This document shows positions 8,961-18,599 of a DNA stretch of 64,000 nucleotides, in pieces (position 1 is the stretch's first letter; every line of letters starts with the position of its first letter). The translations under genes and the position numbers were made by a program. The notes under the pieces are model-generated. The model had not been told where the DNA came from. It was given only the letters and a program-made list of their open reading frames with translations, and did no database searches. Origin of the DNA: Chitinophaga pinensis (GTDB lineage: Bacteria; Bacteroidota; Bacteroidia; Flavobacteriales_D; Crocinitomicaceae). Location: positions 1-64,000 of the forward strand of contig CALPMT020000017.1 of the NCBI GenBank assembly GCA_943324745.2. Direction: 5' to 3'.

Positions 8961-10235
8961 TTACTCCAACACAATCTTTTTATTTTCAATGGAAACTCCT
9001 TTTTCATCTACGATGTGCAGGATATACATTCCTTTTGCACCAATGGATTTTAGAGAGATTTCAGTTTTAGCAGAGGTTGCTAATGCATTGTATACTTCTT
9101 TTCCTTGAAGGTCTACGATTTTGTAGCTATAACCACTTAATGCTTGGATATCATTTGTTTCAATGATTAACTTATCTGATGTTGGGTTAGGATAAACATT
9201 CATAGAAGTTTGCTGACCAGCTTTGATACCAGTGGTTAGTTTCACTTTGATTTTAAGGGTGTCTGTACTTGAACAAACAGTTCCCAATGTATCATAAACA
9301 ACCACTTTAAATTGGGTAGAATCTTTACATCCTTGACTATTAATAAAATGGTAATCTACTGAATTTGAACCTAAATTTGCATTTTTTGGTGTAAAATTTC
9401 CATTTAAAATAGCTTTACCTGTAAATAACCCTCCAGTTGGAGTTGCACTTAAAGTAATTGGATTTGAATTTTTTAATACAACTCCGTTGGTTGTATTTAA
9501 AGTTGCCGTTTCTTTGGTACAGCCAGCATAGAGTTGTTTTACTTCTTGTTCGGAAAGGGCGCGGTTGTATATGGCGATGTCGTCGAGTAGGCCGTTGAAC
9601 CAGAGATTATCATTTTTCCACCATGCACCTATTTTTATTTGTCCACCCAAACAATTAATATTTTTATAAATTATCGTTGTCTGTTTAACTAATAATGAGT
9701 TAAAATATATTTTAGTAAATTCACCATCATTTATTAATAATATATGTTGCCATTTATTATCAAAACTTGAGTTTTTATTTACTCTTACACTGTTCCATTT
9801 TGATTCTTCACATGAAATACCTTTAATACCATATCCTATCTCATTTGAATTTGAATTTTCTATAAGAAAACTTTCAGATTTTGAGTCTTCCCAATTTGAT
9901 TTCCCAATTATTGCGCTCAATTTATTTGAGGTTTGGTTATTTATCCAAATTGAAATAGAGAATTGCAAATTTGTAAAATTATTAGAAGGAAACTCAATTT
10001 TATCATCAACACCGTCAAAGCTATAAGCATTGTTCACTTTCCCATTTCTATCATTAGTCAACGTAGCGCCATTAACCGTTCCATGATTCCCATTTCCAGA
10101 TTCATCATTCGCATTTCCATTAAATGGCCACCAACCTACTAAACCATCTTTAGGCACGTAGGAAGGGATGTTTTGTGCCATTACATTCATTGTGAATATG
10201 ATAGCTAGTAATACAAACAAGTAATTTTTATGCAT
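8961..10235 (-). CDS. Secreted LamG-domain protein with T9SS sorting domain
   Basis: Signal peptide (1-20, ending MNVMAQ). A LamG/concanavalin-like domain follows (about 30-235), starting at GLVGWWPFNGNANDESGNG and ending with DDIAIYNRALSEQEV, the usual LamG closing motif. Then comes an Ig-like stretch and a C-terminal T9SS type A sorting domain (about 345-424) containing VYPNPTSDKLII. LamG domains bind glycans or mediate adhesion; no catalytic domain is attached. The T9SS tail predicts export across the outer membrane and anchoring or release. A paralogue tail survives as a pseudogene at 11.7-12.05 kb. Confidence 0.88.
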   Translation of the reverse strand: MHKNYLFVLLAIIFTMNVMAQNIPSYVPKDGLVGWWPFNGNANDESGNGNHGTVNGATLTNDRNGKVNNAYSFDGVDDKIEFPSNNFTNLQFSISIWINNQTSNKLSAIIGKSNWEDSKSESFLIENSNSNEIGYGIKGISCEESKWNSVRVNKNSSFDNKWQHILLINDGEFTKIYFNSLLVKQTTIIYKNINCLGGQIKIGAWWKNDNLWFNGLLDDIAIYNRALSEQEVKQLYAGCTKETATLNTTNGVVLKNSNPITLSATPTGGLFTGKAILNGNFTPKNANLGSNSVDYHFINSQGCKDSTQFKVVVYDTLGTVCSSTDTLKIKVKLTTGIKAGQQTSMNVYPNPTSDKLIIETNDIQALSGYSYKIVDLQGKEVYNALATSAKTEISLKSIGAKGMYILHIVDEKGVSIENKKIVLE

Positions 10236-10258
10236 ATTTTATGATTTTTTAGTATACA

Positions 10259-10266
10259 CAAATGTA
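10259..10266 (-). promoter_or_regulatory. Candidate -7 promoter box for the LamG gene
   Basis: TACATTTG on the minus strand, 24-31 nt upstream of the ATG, matches TAnnTTTG. No -33 TTG is seen at normal spacing. Confidence 0.45.
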
Positions 10267-10300
10267 TAAAATATTCATTTATCGTCTTGTTTTTCAGACT

Positions 10301-10371
10301 TTTTTTATTTTTTAGGGTGTAAATTTACGTAAAGTCAGTTTTGTGCTGGATTGAAAATCCAGCACAGCGGA
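10301..10371. repeat. Hairpin repeat, copy A
   Basis: An about 70-nt unit containing AATTTACGTAAAGTCAGTT followed by a perfect 10-bp stem-loop GTGCTGGATT-GAA-AATCCAGCAC (10343-10365) and CAGCGGA. A second copy in the same orientation lies at 12055-12127. The two bracket the DUF4143-type ATPase and a T9SS-tail remnant. Confidence 0.8.
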
Positions 10372-10404
10372 AATCCAGCATAGCGGAGTTTTAGGTTTTT
10401 TGCT

Positions 10405-11601
10405 CTATTTCAATTCATTTTTTGAAGTTATTTGTTTTAAAAATTCTCTTAATCCAATGACTTCAATTTCGTTTGTTAAAGGATATTGATCTTCTAGTGC
10501 ATTAACAATCCATTTATGTGTAGCTTGGATATCTTTACATGCTTCGTAGAATCCTCGGGAAAGTTTAGGTGCAGATGCTCGTTTTATTTCTACTGCCCAT
10601 ATTTCATTATCAGGTGTTTTGAGAACTAAATCAATTTCAATTTGTGTTGCTGTTCTGTAATAACTGATCTCCCATTGATCATTTAGTTGATTAATTATAT
10701 TTTCTATGACAAACCCTTCCCAACTTGCTCCAATTGAAGGATGTGACAGTAAATCTGTCATTTTGGGTAAACGTAATAATGTATGTAAAATTCCACTATC
10801 TCTGATGTATATTTTTGGTGATTTCACCAATCTTTTTTTAAGATTTCCAGACCAGGGTTTTAATTGTCTTACCATGTAAAAGTCTGTTAATACATCTATG
10901 TAATGTTTGATAGTTGTATGACTTAATTCTAAACTTCTACCTAACTCGCTATAATTAACTTGATTTCCATGGTAGTGCGCCAACATTTTCCAACAACGTT
11001 TTAAGTGTTCGGGGGATATCCCTACACCCATATTTGGTATATCTCTTTCTACATATGTTGTGATAAAGTCTGAGCGCCATTCCCAACTTTGCGTATCATT
11101 TTCATTCAAATAACTGTCTGGAAATCCTCCTCTCAACCAATTATTTTCATAGTTAAAATCTTTTCCTTCCTTTTTTTCAATCTCTGTAAAGGTGAAAGGA
11201 GTTAATTCTAAATATCGTATTCTTCCAGCTAATGATTCGGAGGATAATTGTAATAAATCTCGTGAAGCTGAACCTAATAACAAAAAATGACCGTTTTTTT
11301 CACCATTTCTTTTTCGTTCATCAACAACTCCTCTTATGATTCTAAATAAATCCGGTTTTCTTTGTACTTCATCTATAATTATTAATACGTTATCAAAACG
11401 TTTAAAATAGGATTCTGGGTCTGATAGTTTATTAAAGTCTGAATCCGATTCTAAGTCTAAATAGGTCGTCTGTTTATTCAGTTTTTTTGAGATTTCAAAT
11501 GCTAATGTAGTTTTACCAACTTGTCTTGGTCCCAAAAGAGCAACAACTGGCATATTTGCTAATGCATTCTCTAATTTCCCAACGATATTTCTTTCTATCA
11601 T
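10405..11601 (-). CDS. AAA ATPase with DUF4143 C-terminal domain
   Basis: A 398-residue protein of the widespread AAA_14/DUF4143 ATPase family. Walker A is GPRQVGKTT (24-32) and Walker B is VLIIIDEVQR (about 72-81). A winged-helix-like region follows (about 195-235), then a C-terminal domain with EIDLVLKT and AVEIKRA, reminiscent of a PD-(D/E)xK nuclease core. The cellular role of the family is unsettled; many copies are mobile or strain-variable. Here it sits alone between two copies of a hairpin repeat and next to a decayed gene, consistent with insertion into a duplicated locus. It is unlike its neighbours in function. Confidence 0.88.
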   Translation of the reverse strand: MIERNIVGKLENALANMPVVALLGPRQVGKTTLAFEISKKLNKQTTYLDLESDSDFNKLSDPESYFKRFDNVLIIIDEVQRKPDLFRIIRGVVDERKRNGEKNGHFLLLGSASRDLLQLSSESLAGRIRYLELTPFTFTEIEKKEGKDFNYENNWLRGGFPDSYLNENDTQSWEWRSDFITTYVERDIPNMGVGISPEHLKRCWKMLAHYHGNQVNYSELGRSLELSHTTIKHYIDVLTDFYMVRQLKPWSGNLKKRLVKSPKIYIRDSGILHTLLRLPKMTDLLSHPSIGASWEGFVIENIINQLNDQWEISYYRTATQIEIDLVLKTPDNEIWAVEIKRASAPKLSRGFYEACKDIQATHKWIVNALEDQYPLTNEIEVIGLREFLKQITSKNELK

Positions 11602-11628
11602 TTTCTATTATTTGGATATAAAGATATT

Positions 11629-11675
11629 AATAACCTTGCAAATTGAAAGTAAAAGTTTCAATTTGCAAGGTTATT
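11629..11675. other. Long perfect inverted repeat (20-bp stem)
   Basis: A 20-bp arm beginning AATAACCTTGCAAATTG, a 7-nt loop GTAAAAG and the exact complement. It lies 28 nt upstream of the DUF4143 ATPase start and just beyond the terminator of the T9SS-tail remnant. The stem lacks a following U-run on either strand, so it does not look like an ordinary terminator. It could be an operator, an mRNA structure or a mobile-element end. Confidence 0.7.
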
Positions 11676-11693
11676 ATCGTTTTTACACAAAAA

Positions 11694-11715
11694 AAACCGC
11701 CATTGTTGACGGTTT
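11694..11715 (-). terminator. Terminator of the decayed T9SS gene
   Basis: On the minus strand, AAACCG, a 10-nt loop, CGGTTT and then a run of T. It lies 22 nt after the stop codon of the pseudogene tail at 11737, so the original gene's 3' end is preserved. Confidence 0.7.
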
Positions 11716-11736
11716 CCGATTTGCTCTATTTATCCT

Positions 11737-12055
11737 TTATTGCAACACAATCTTGTTGGATTGGATGGATACATTTTTAGCATCCAAAATCTCAAATTGG
11801 TAGATACCCGCCGCACCGAGTGTTTTTAGTGATATTTCGGTAGCGGTTTGTGTTACGAATTGGTTGGACACTTCTTACGATACGATAGCGGAAGCCTTCT
11901 AGGGCTTTGGTATCCGGAATTTCGATGTGTAAAACATCCGAGGTTGGGTTTGGATAGATGCTTAGACTTGAAAGCTGGTTGGCGCTGATACCAGTGGTAA
12001 GTTTGAATTTGATTTTTAAAATGCTAACTGTATCGTAAATATTGTTTTTTACGGT
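11737..12055 (-). pseudogene. Remnant of a T9SS sorting-domain protein
   Basis: Minus-strand translation gives LKIKFKLTTGISANQ, then LSIYPNPTSDVLHIEIPD, and KALEGFRYRIV, closely matching the tail of the LamG protein at 8961. After RIV the frame breaks; the expected DxxGK segment is missing (a deletion of about 14 nt), and the sequence resumes in another frame as EVSNQFVTQTATEISLKTLG and ends IQSNKIVLQ-stop. All upstream domains are gone, replaced at about 12055 by the hairpin repeat. It is a decayed paralogue of the LamG gene. Confidence 0.85.
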
Positions 12056-12127
12056 GTTTTTATTTTTTTGTAGGGGGTAATTTACGTAAAGTCAGTTATG
12101 TGCAGGATTAAAAATCCAGCACAGCGG
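12055..12127. repeat. Hairpin repeat, copy B
   Basis: Direct repeat of the unit at 10301-10371: AATTTACGTAAAGTCAGTT, then GTGCAGGATT-AAA-AATCCAGCAC (12100-12122), with one stem mismatch relative to copy A, then CAGCGGA. Like copy A it sits at the 5' side of a T9SS gene or its remnant. Confidence 0.8.
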
Positions 12128-12259
12128 ATTTTTCCAAGTAATAAGGGAATCAAGCACATACAAGTTTGGAACTTGAGTGAAATTCTTTAATCAAATCCCG
12201 GACATTTTTCCCTATGATTTTGTTCCATTATTTATACTTTTGTTTACATTCAAAAATCT

Positions 12260-15200
12260 ATGGAACTCAAAACTTTCAGATCTCTTTTTGCGAAACATCC
12301 AGCCATTGATGCAACTGCGAATCAACTTCAATATAGCGAATCCAAAGTACATTGGAAAGGATTAGCAAATTCTGCTAGGGCGCTGTATGCGACACAATTA
12401 AGCGCACAAGTTCCAGGACACCATTTATTCGTTTTACAAGATAAAGAAGAAGCGGCTTATTTTTTCAACGATGTAGAAAGTCTCTTTCCCGATGAAAAAA
12501 ACAGTGTTTTTTATCCAGCATCTTACCGTAGCGCATATCATTTTGAAGAAACAGACAATGCAAACGTTGTTTCTCGTGCTGAAGTTCTAGAAAAAATAAA
12601 CAATGGAACAAATACGTGGATTGTAACCTATCCGCAAGCTTTATTTGAAAAAGTTCCAACACAGCAAAAATTAACTGAAAACACCTTAAAGGTTCAAAAA
12701 GGCCAAAAGTATTCGCTCGATTTTATGAACGAATTATTGATGGATTATGGGTTTGAGCGTGTTGATTTTGTATACGAACCTGGTCAATTTGCCATTCGTG
12801 GAGGGATATTAGACGTCTTTTCTTTTGCCAATGATTATCCATTTCGGATGGAGTTTTTTGGGGAAGAACTAGAATCTATTCGTACGTTCGATCCGGTAGA
12901 TCAACTTTCTATTTCTACCCATGACTTCTTTCATATCGTTCCAAATGTTCAACAGCAATTTATTAAGCATGGTTTAGATACGTTTTTGGGATTTCTAGGA
13001 AAAAATGCGACTGTATGGATCTCCTCGATGGGAGAAATAATCAATAAACTCGACAAAGAATACGAGAAAGCGGTAAAAACATACGATGGCTTAAACCACG
13101 ATGTGATTAAACATTCTTTACCAAGTGCATTGTACACCCACAAAACGGAATGGACACAACAAATTTTAGCATATAATGTCATAGAATGGGGACCTGAATA
13201 CCATTTTAAATCTACGTTCGAAACAAGTTTTCAAGTACATCAACAACCTACGTTCAATAAGAATTTTGAAATGTTGCGCGACGATTTGATCGCACATAAA
13301 AAGGCAGGATTTACCAATTTATTCTTTTCGAACCAACCAAAACAAATTGATCGACTTTATTCAATTTTTGAAGACATCGGTGGGGAAGTAGAATTTATTC
13401 CTATGCCGATCGCTTTGCACGAAGGATTTATTTTACCAGACTTAAAACTCGTTTGTTATACCGATCACCAAGTGTTTGAACGCTACCATCGTTTTAAATT
13501 GAAAGAAGGTTTTTCCCAAGCAAAACAAGCAATTACGTTAAAAGAAATTTACGATTTACAAAAAGGGGATTATGTCACCCATATTGACCATGGAGTAGGA
13601 CAATTCTCTGGTTTACAAACCATTGATGTAAACGGAAAACCACAAGAAGCAATCCGATTAGTTTACCGCGATGGGGATGTATTATACGTCAGTATTCACT
13701 CCTTACACCGTATTTCTAAATTTACAGGGAAAGATGGTATTGCACCTAAAATGAATAAATTAGGAACACAAACCTGGGCGATACTTAAAAATAAAACCAA
13801 GAAAAAAATCAAAGAAATCGCTTTTGATTTGATTCAATTATATGCCAAACGTAAAAGTCAACCAGGTTTTGCCTACAGTCCTGATAACTATTTACAAACA
13901 GAGTTGGAAGCTTCCTTTATGTATGAAGATACCCCTGACCAATTAAAAACTACACAAGCTATCAAAGAGGACATGGAGTCTGCTACCCCGATGGATCGTT
14001 TGGTATGTGGGGATGTAGGTTTTGGTAAAACTGAATTAGCGATTCGTGCTGCTTTTAAAGCGGTCTGCGATAGTAAACAAGTGGCAGTATTAGTCCCAAC
14101 AACCATTCTTTCCCACCAACATTACCGCAGTTTTTCCAAAAGATTGGCAGATTTTCCGGTGAAAGTAGATTTCATTAATCGTTTTAAAAGTGCAAAGGAA
14201 GTTACCGCAACGCTTAAAAAAGTCGAAAATGGGGAAATCGATATCTTAATTGGTACCCATAAATTAATCGGTGAGAAAGTGAAGTTTAAAGATTTAGGCT
14301 TGATGATTATCGATGAAGAACAAAAGTTTGGGGTAGCTGTAAAAGACAAACTAAAAACCTTAAAAACAACCGTTGATACATTAACACTAACTGCAACACC
14401 AATTCCTAGAACACTGCAATTCTCCTTGATGGGAGCACGAGATTTAAGTATCATAAATACGCCGCCGCCAAACAGACAACCGGTATTAACAGAAATAGTT
14501 CAATTTAACGAAGAAACGATCCGCGATGCCATTGCGTATGAAGTTTCCCGTGGTGGACAAGTATATTTTGTACATAATCGTTTGCAAAATATCAAAGAAG
14601 TGGCTGGCATGATTTGTCGCTTGTGCCCTGGCGTACGTGTAGCCATTGGTCACGGACAAATGGATGGAAAAGCCTTAGAGAAAATCATGTTAGACTTTAT
14701 TCAAGGCGAATACGATGTGTTACTAGCAACTACCATTATTGAATCTGGTATCGATATTTCCAACGCGAATACAATTATCATTAATAGCGCACAAAATTTT
14801 GGTTTGAGTGACTTGCACCAATTACGCGGTCGCGTAGGTCGTTCCAATAAGAAAGCATTCTGTTATTTGATTGCGCCGAAGTTTCACGAAATGACCACGG
14901 AAGCGCGTAAACGTTTGGAAGCCTTAGTTCAATTTTCGGATTTAGGCGCTGGATTTAATATTGCCATGAAAGACCTAGATATTCGTGGTGCTGGAAATTT
15001 ATTAGGAGGAGAACAAAGTGGATTTATTTCCGATATTGGGTTTGAAATGTATCAGAAAATTTTGAATGAAGCGATGGAAGAATTGCGAGAAACAGAATTT
15101 AAAGACTTGTATGCCGAACGTACTACCGATGACTTTATTCAATTTGTAAAAGATTGTGTGATAGAAACCGATTTAGAAATCAGAATTCCAGATGATTATG

Positions 15201-15598
15201 TAAACAACGTGGCCGAACGCTTAAGTTTATACCAAAAACTGGATAGTTTAGAAAACAAAGAAGCACTTGAAGCATACTCAAACAAATTAATCGACCGTTT
15301 TGGTCCATTACCACGAACAGTGAAAGAATTGTTTCGTTCCTTTGAATTGCGTTGGTTAGCCCAAGACATCGGAATCGAAAAATTGGTCATCAAATCTGGG
15401 ACCATGGTTTGTTATTTTATCGCAAATCCACAGTCCGCATTTTATGATTCTCCAGAATTTCAACGCGTTTTATCCTACATTCAAACCAATCCGAGTGAAT
15501 GTAAGTTGAGTGAAAAAAATGACCGATTACGTATGATTTATACCAATATTCATACGATTGATCACGCGGTGAAACGTTTGATGGAAATAATTGGTTGA
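12260..15598 (+). CDS. mfd: Transcription-repair coupling factor Mfd
   Basis: A DNA translocase that removes RNA polymerase stalled at lesions and recruits UvrA. The 1112-residue length is near the E. coli protein (1148). In order: a UvrB-like N-terminal region (about 120-220, with YEPGQFAIRGGILDVFSF), the RNA-polymerase-interacting domain (GDYVTHIDHGVGQFSG, about 434-450), a RecG-like helicase core with Walker A CGDVGFGKTELA (about 583) and Walker B IIDEEQKFG, the motif LTATPIPRTL, the motif RGRVGRSNKKAF, and the C-terminal TRCF domain. It is a single gene, convergent with the cytochrome-like gene, with the two stops directly abutting. Confidence 0.97.
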   Translation: MELKTFRSLFAKHPAIDATANQLQYSESKVHWKGLANSARALYATQLSAQVPGHHLFVLQDKEEAAYFFNDVESLFPDEKNSVFYPASYRSAYHFEETDNANVVSRAEVLEKINNGTNTWIVTYPQALFEKVPTQQKLTENTLKVQKGQKYSLDFMNELLMDYGFERVDFVYEPGQFAIRGGILDVFSFANDYPFRMEFFGEELESIRTFDPVDQLSISTHDFFHIVPNVQQQFIKHGLDTFLGFLGKNATVWISSMGEIINKLDKEYEKAVKTYDGLNHDVIKHSLPSALYTHKTEWTQQILAYNVIEWGPEYHFKSTFETSFQVHQQPTFNKNFEMLRDDLIAHKKAGFTNLFFSNQPKQIDRLYSIFEDIGGEVEFIPMPIALHEGFILPDLKLVCYTDHQVFERYHRFKLKEGFSQAKQAITLKEIYDLQKGDYVTHIDHGVGQFSGLQTIDVNGKPQEAIRLVYRDGDVLYVSIHSLHRISKFTGKDGIAPKMNKLGTQTWAILKNKTKKKIKEIAFDLIQLYAKRKSQPGFAYSPDNYLQTELEASFMYEDTPDQLKTTQAIKEDMESATPMDRLVCGDVGFGKTELAIRAAFKAVCDSKQVAVLVPTTILSHQHYRSFSKRLADFPVKVDFINRFKSAKEVTATLKKVENGEIDILIGTHKLIGEKVKFKDLGLMIIDEEQKFGVAVKDKLKTLKTTVDTLTLTATPIPRTLQFSLMGARDLSIINTPPPNRQPVLTEIVQFNEETIRDAIAYEVSRGGQVYFVHNRLQNIKEVAGMICRLCPGVRVAIGHGQMDGKALEKIMLDFIQGEYDVLLATTIIESGIDISNANTIIINSAQNFGLSDLHQLRGRVGRSNKKAFCYLIAPKFHEMTTEARKRLEALVQFSDLGAGFNIAMKDLDIRGAGNLLGGEQSGFISDIGFEMYQKILNEAMEELRETEFKDLYAERTTDDFIQFVKDCVIETDLEIRIPDDYVNNVAERLSLYQKLDSLENKEALEAYSNKLIDRFGPLPRTVKELFRSFELRWLAQDIGIEKLVIKSGTMVCYFIANPQSAFYDSPEFQRVLSYIQTNPSECKLSEKNDRLRMIYTNIHTIDHAVKRLMEIIG

Positions 15599-15916
15599 TT
15601 ATTGTTTGGCAAACGTTAAAATATATTTGGTAATCGATTCTTTCGTTTTAGCATCGATATTCGCGTATTCTTTTCCGGACATTTCATCAATCTCATGGTT
15701 CCAACGTTTCTCACCAAATTTACTTGGTGCATATAACGTATGACATTTTGCGCAATTAGCTGCATATAATTTTTGTCCTTCTACTAATTGTTCTGAGGTA
15801 ATTCCAGGATATTTAGCCGCAGCTCTATCAACGTCAGCTTGTGAAATTGAAATCATTTTAGCACTTCCACAGGCAGCTAAAATTAAGGAACAAGCAATTA
15901 TTGTAATCTTTTTCAT
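15599..15916 (-). CDS. Small cytochrome c-like lipoprotein
   Basis: The start is placed at MKKITIIACSLILAACGSAK, a lipoprotein signal with the Cys lipobox LAAC; an ATG 7 codons upstream overlaps the previous gene and is less likely. The 105-residue precursor carries one heme motif, CAKCH, in YAANCAKCHTLY, and downstream Met (EIDEMSGKEY) that may be the axial ligand. It is probably a membrane-anchored periplasmic electron carrier. It lies 4 nt after the M1 peptidase gene and is likely cotranscribed, though no functional link is obvious. Confidence 0.85.
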   Translation of the reverse strand: MKKITIIACSLILAACGSAKMISISQADVDRAAAKYPGITSEQLVEGQKLYAANCAKCHTLYAPSKFGEKRWNHEIDEMSGKEYANIDAKTKESITKYILTFAKQ

Positions 15917-15920
15917 ATTC

Positions 15921-18497
15921 TTATTTTTTAAGTTCAATCGTCTCTAAAAACGATTTTAAGTCTTTAATAAATGTTTTTTTCAGTTCTAATTCCTGAGAAT
16001 TTGTCGTATTTGTCAATTGAGCTTCTACCGATTGCATCAAGAAATTTACATTATTTGGTAAACCCATTTTTGCGTAATAATTACCCGTCGCATGTTGGTT
16101 TTTATAGATTTCTAATGCTTTTACTTGGATAGATATTGCTTGTTTGGACATGTAAATAGAGAATGAATTTAAGATATAAAGCGCATCATATCCTTTTAAT
16201 TTGCTGTTTTTGAATATGTTGAAATAAAAATCTAAATGTTCAATATTGCCATCTACAGCATATACATTGGCTAATAATAAGCGAATTGTCGGGATTTGAT
16301 CATTTTCGTACATTTTTATAACTTCCACTGCTGCCTCATGATTTACTTGATTCAACGCAATAATGGAAGACGAAATTACTTTGTATGATAATTCCTCTAA
16401 TAACTGATCTTTTAATACGATTGTTGTTTCCATTGGACTAAGATTCTCAGCCAGAAAACTCACAGCTTGAGCGCGTACGGAAGAATTTTCATCTCTTCTT
16501 AATAACCCTTTGATCAGCTCAATCCCTGTTTTCTTGTTTTCTTCCGTTAAAAATGCGGCTTTCTCAATCGCTAGTTCACGTATTTTCCAAAATGGATCTT
16601 TCAATGCGTCCAATATCATTTGTTGACCTTTTGGTGTGTCATCTGCTGACCCACTAATTAAAGCCAATTTACGTGATATGTATTTTTTTCCTAAATAGTA
16701 CTGCTCAATGAATTGTTCAGTGGACTTACTTTCTACTACTTTTGCTAACAATACTTGATCATAGTCGAACAATACCAACTTAACCTTTCCATTCGCAGGA
16801 AAAATGAATTTCTCTTCTTCTTCATCGATTTCTACGTTGTAAATATGTTCCCCAGCATCATCCCAAACGGCAATTTTAACGGGTAAACGATACAAAGGTG
16901 TTAATTGTAAATCCTGTATTTGTTTTACAGTTACCACCACTTCTTTGTTTGCAACCGAAATATATTGATCCACCGTTAATTCTGGTATCCCAGAACTCAA
17001 AAACCATTGATTAAAAAACCAATTTAAATCTTGACCTGACACCTCTTCAAACGCCAGGCGCAAATGGTGGATTTCTGCTGCTTTAAATTTATTGGTTTGC
17101 AGGTAATTACGCAATCCTGCAAAAAATGCTTCATCTCCTAGATAGGTGCGCAACATATGCAAGATACGTCCGCCTTTACTGTAAGAGTGTTTATCAAACA
17201 TCTCTACATCTTTATCGTAATGGTACCAAATTAAGTCGTGGTTTTCTCCCGCATCATAGGTCTCTAAATATTCGCCTGTTTCCTCTTCGTTGCCATAATC
17301 GGCAACATCTAAACCATAGCGGTACTCATCCCATAAATACTGCGAATAATTAGCAAATGACTCATTTAAAGGAAGATTTGCCCAGGATTCACAGGTCACT
17401 AAATCCCCAAACCAATGATGAAATAATTCATGTGCGACAATTGGATCGCTATTTTTATCCAATAATTCTCGGTCTGTACGGTATACAAAATCACCAAAAA
17501 TTACAGCGCTGGTATTTTCCATCGCGCCCGATACATAATCCCTCACAACTATTTGATGGTATTTATCCCACGGAAATTCTACTCCCGTCAATTTGGAGAA
17601 AAAAGCAATCATTTTAGGCGTTTCTCCAAAGAATTTTTTAGCAGAATTTTCCCATGCTGGTTCTACATAATAATTCACATCCATTTTACTACCATCAGGT
17701 CTAGTATAATGATCCTTTACGACTTTATATTCCCCAATCGCCATCATAAACAAGTATGGAGCATGTGGTAACTCTTGCTTCCAGTGATCGGTGCGCGTAC
17801 CATCTGCATGCTTTGTAGAAGAAATTAATTTACCATTCGATAAGGTAACATATTTATCTGCTACCGTAATCAGCATTTCTTGGGAGGACTTTGCGTTTGG
17901 ACTATCGATTGTTGGAAACCACACGGAATTAGATTGTGTTTCCCCTTGTGTCCAAATTTGTGGCATGACATCTTTTATTTCGCCTGTAGGATTAATAAAA
18001 AACAACCCTTTATTGCTTTTGATTGCTTTACCCCCTTCTTCTTTACGGTCGTTCGGTTTCGCAACATACTCTATCACAACCGTATACTTCTCGTTTCGGG
18101 CATACGACTTATCTAATTGAATACGTAGTACATCCTTCGTGTAGGAATAATTTACATTTTTATCTTTTACTTGCACCGACTTAATTTCCATGCCTTGTGC
18201 ATCTAAAAACAAACTATCAGAAGTAAAAAAATGGGGTTTTGCAGTGATGGTTGCTTTCCCATACATCCATGCTTTTTGCCAATCAAAACGTACCTCTAAT
18301 TTTGTGTGGATTAAGTCGGTGAATAAAGTTCTGCTTGTCTTGTATGGAATTACGATATCCTCTGAAACATCTCCTTCTAGTTGGATATTTTCCGTAATTG
18401 GTGTTTCGTTTTCAGTTGGCTTTTGAATACCACATGCGACTAAAAAATACGTGCACAGAATGGAAAATGTTAGGTAGGAAAAAAGTTGTTTCTGCAT
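15921..18497 (-). CDS. M1 family aminopeptidase, lipoprotein
   Basis: A zinc aminopeptidase releasing N-terminal residues from peptides. It has a lipoprotein signal with TYFLVACG (Cys22), an N-terminal beta domain, the substrate motif SGAMENTS, and the zinc site HELFHHWFGD near residue 355 with the downstream Glu in LNESFANY (HEXXH-X18-E). The C-terminal third is helical and HEAT-like. At 858 residues it fits the larger bacterial M1 enzymes. It is probably attached to the outer or inner membrane and used in peptide nutrition. It shares its operon with the small cytochrome-like protein. The second M1 protein of this window, at 61.7 kb, has a different architecture. Confidence 0.93.
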   Translation of the reverse strand: MQKQLFSYLTFSILCTYFLVACGIQKPTENETPITENIQLEGDVSEDIVIPYKTSRTLFTDLIHTKLEVRFDWQKAWMYGKATITAKPHFFTSDSLFLDAQGMEIKSVQVKDKNVNYSYTKDVLRIQLDKSYARNEKYTVVIEYVAKPNDRKEEGGKAIKSNKGLFFINPTGEIKDVMPQIWTQGETQSNSVWFPTIDSPNAKSSQEMLITVADKYVTLSNGKLISSTKHADGTRTDHWKQELPHAPYLFMMAIGEYKVVKDHYTRPDGSKMDVNYYVEPAWENSAKKFFGETPKMIAFFSKLTGVEFPWDKYHQIVVRDYVSGAMENTSAVIFGDFVYRTDRELLDKNSDPIVAHELFHHWFGDLVTCESWANLPLNESFANYSQYLWDEYRYGLDVADYGNEEETGEYLETYDAGENHDLIWYHYDKDVEMFDKHSYSKGGRILHMLRTYLGDEAFFAGLRNYLQTNKFKAAEIHHLRLAFEEVSGQDLNWFFNQWFLSSGIPELTVDQYISVANKEVVVTVKQIQDLQLTPLYRLPVKIAVWDDAGEHIYNVEIDEEEEKFIFPANGKVKLVLFDYDQVLLAKVVESKSTEQFIEQYYLGKKYISRKLALISGSADDTPKGQQMILDALKDPFWKIRELAIEKAAFLTEENKKTGIELIKGLLRRDENSSVRAQAVSFLAENLSPMETTIVLKDQLLEELSYKVISSSIIALNQVNHEAAVEVIKMYENDQIPTIRLLLANVYAVDGNIEHLDFYFNIFKNSKLKGYDALYILNSFSIYMSKQAISIQVKALEIYKNQHATGNYYAKMGLPNNVNFLMQSVEAQLTNTTNSQELELKKTFIKDLKSFLETIELKK

Positions 18498-18521
18498 GTT
18501 ATAGTAAATGATTGTTACTTA

Positions 18522-18529
18522 CAAATATA
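18522..18529 (-). promoter_or_regulatory. Candidate -7 promoter box for the M1 aminopeptidase gene
   Basis: TATATTTG on the minus strand, 25-32 nt upstream of the ATG, matches TAnnTTTG. Confidence 0.45.
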
Positions 18530-18599
18530 TTACAAAAATGAGAGAATGTTTTTTGTGATTGGGATATTGTGATTATTATTGTAATACTAATTCTTTACT

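Noticed and set aside
12177-12365. Plus-strand frame of 62 codons over the mfd start
   Set aside because: It is out of frame with mfd and overlaps its N-terminus; no independent support.
17126-18426. Group of plus-strand frames opposite the M1 aminopeptidase gene
   Set aside because: All overlap the well-supported minus-strand gene and lack domains.
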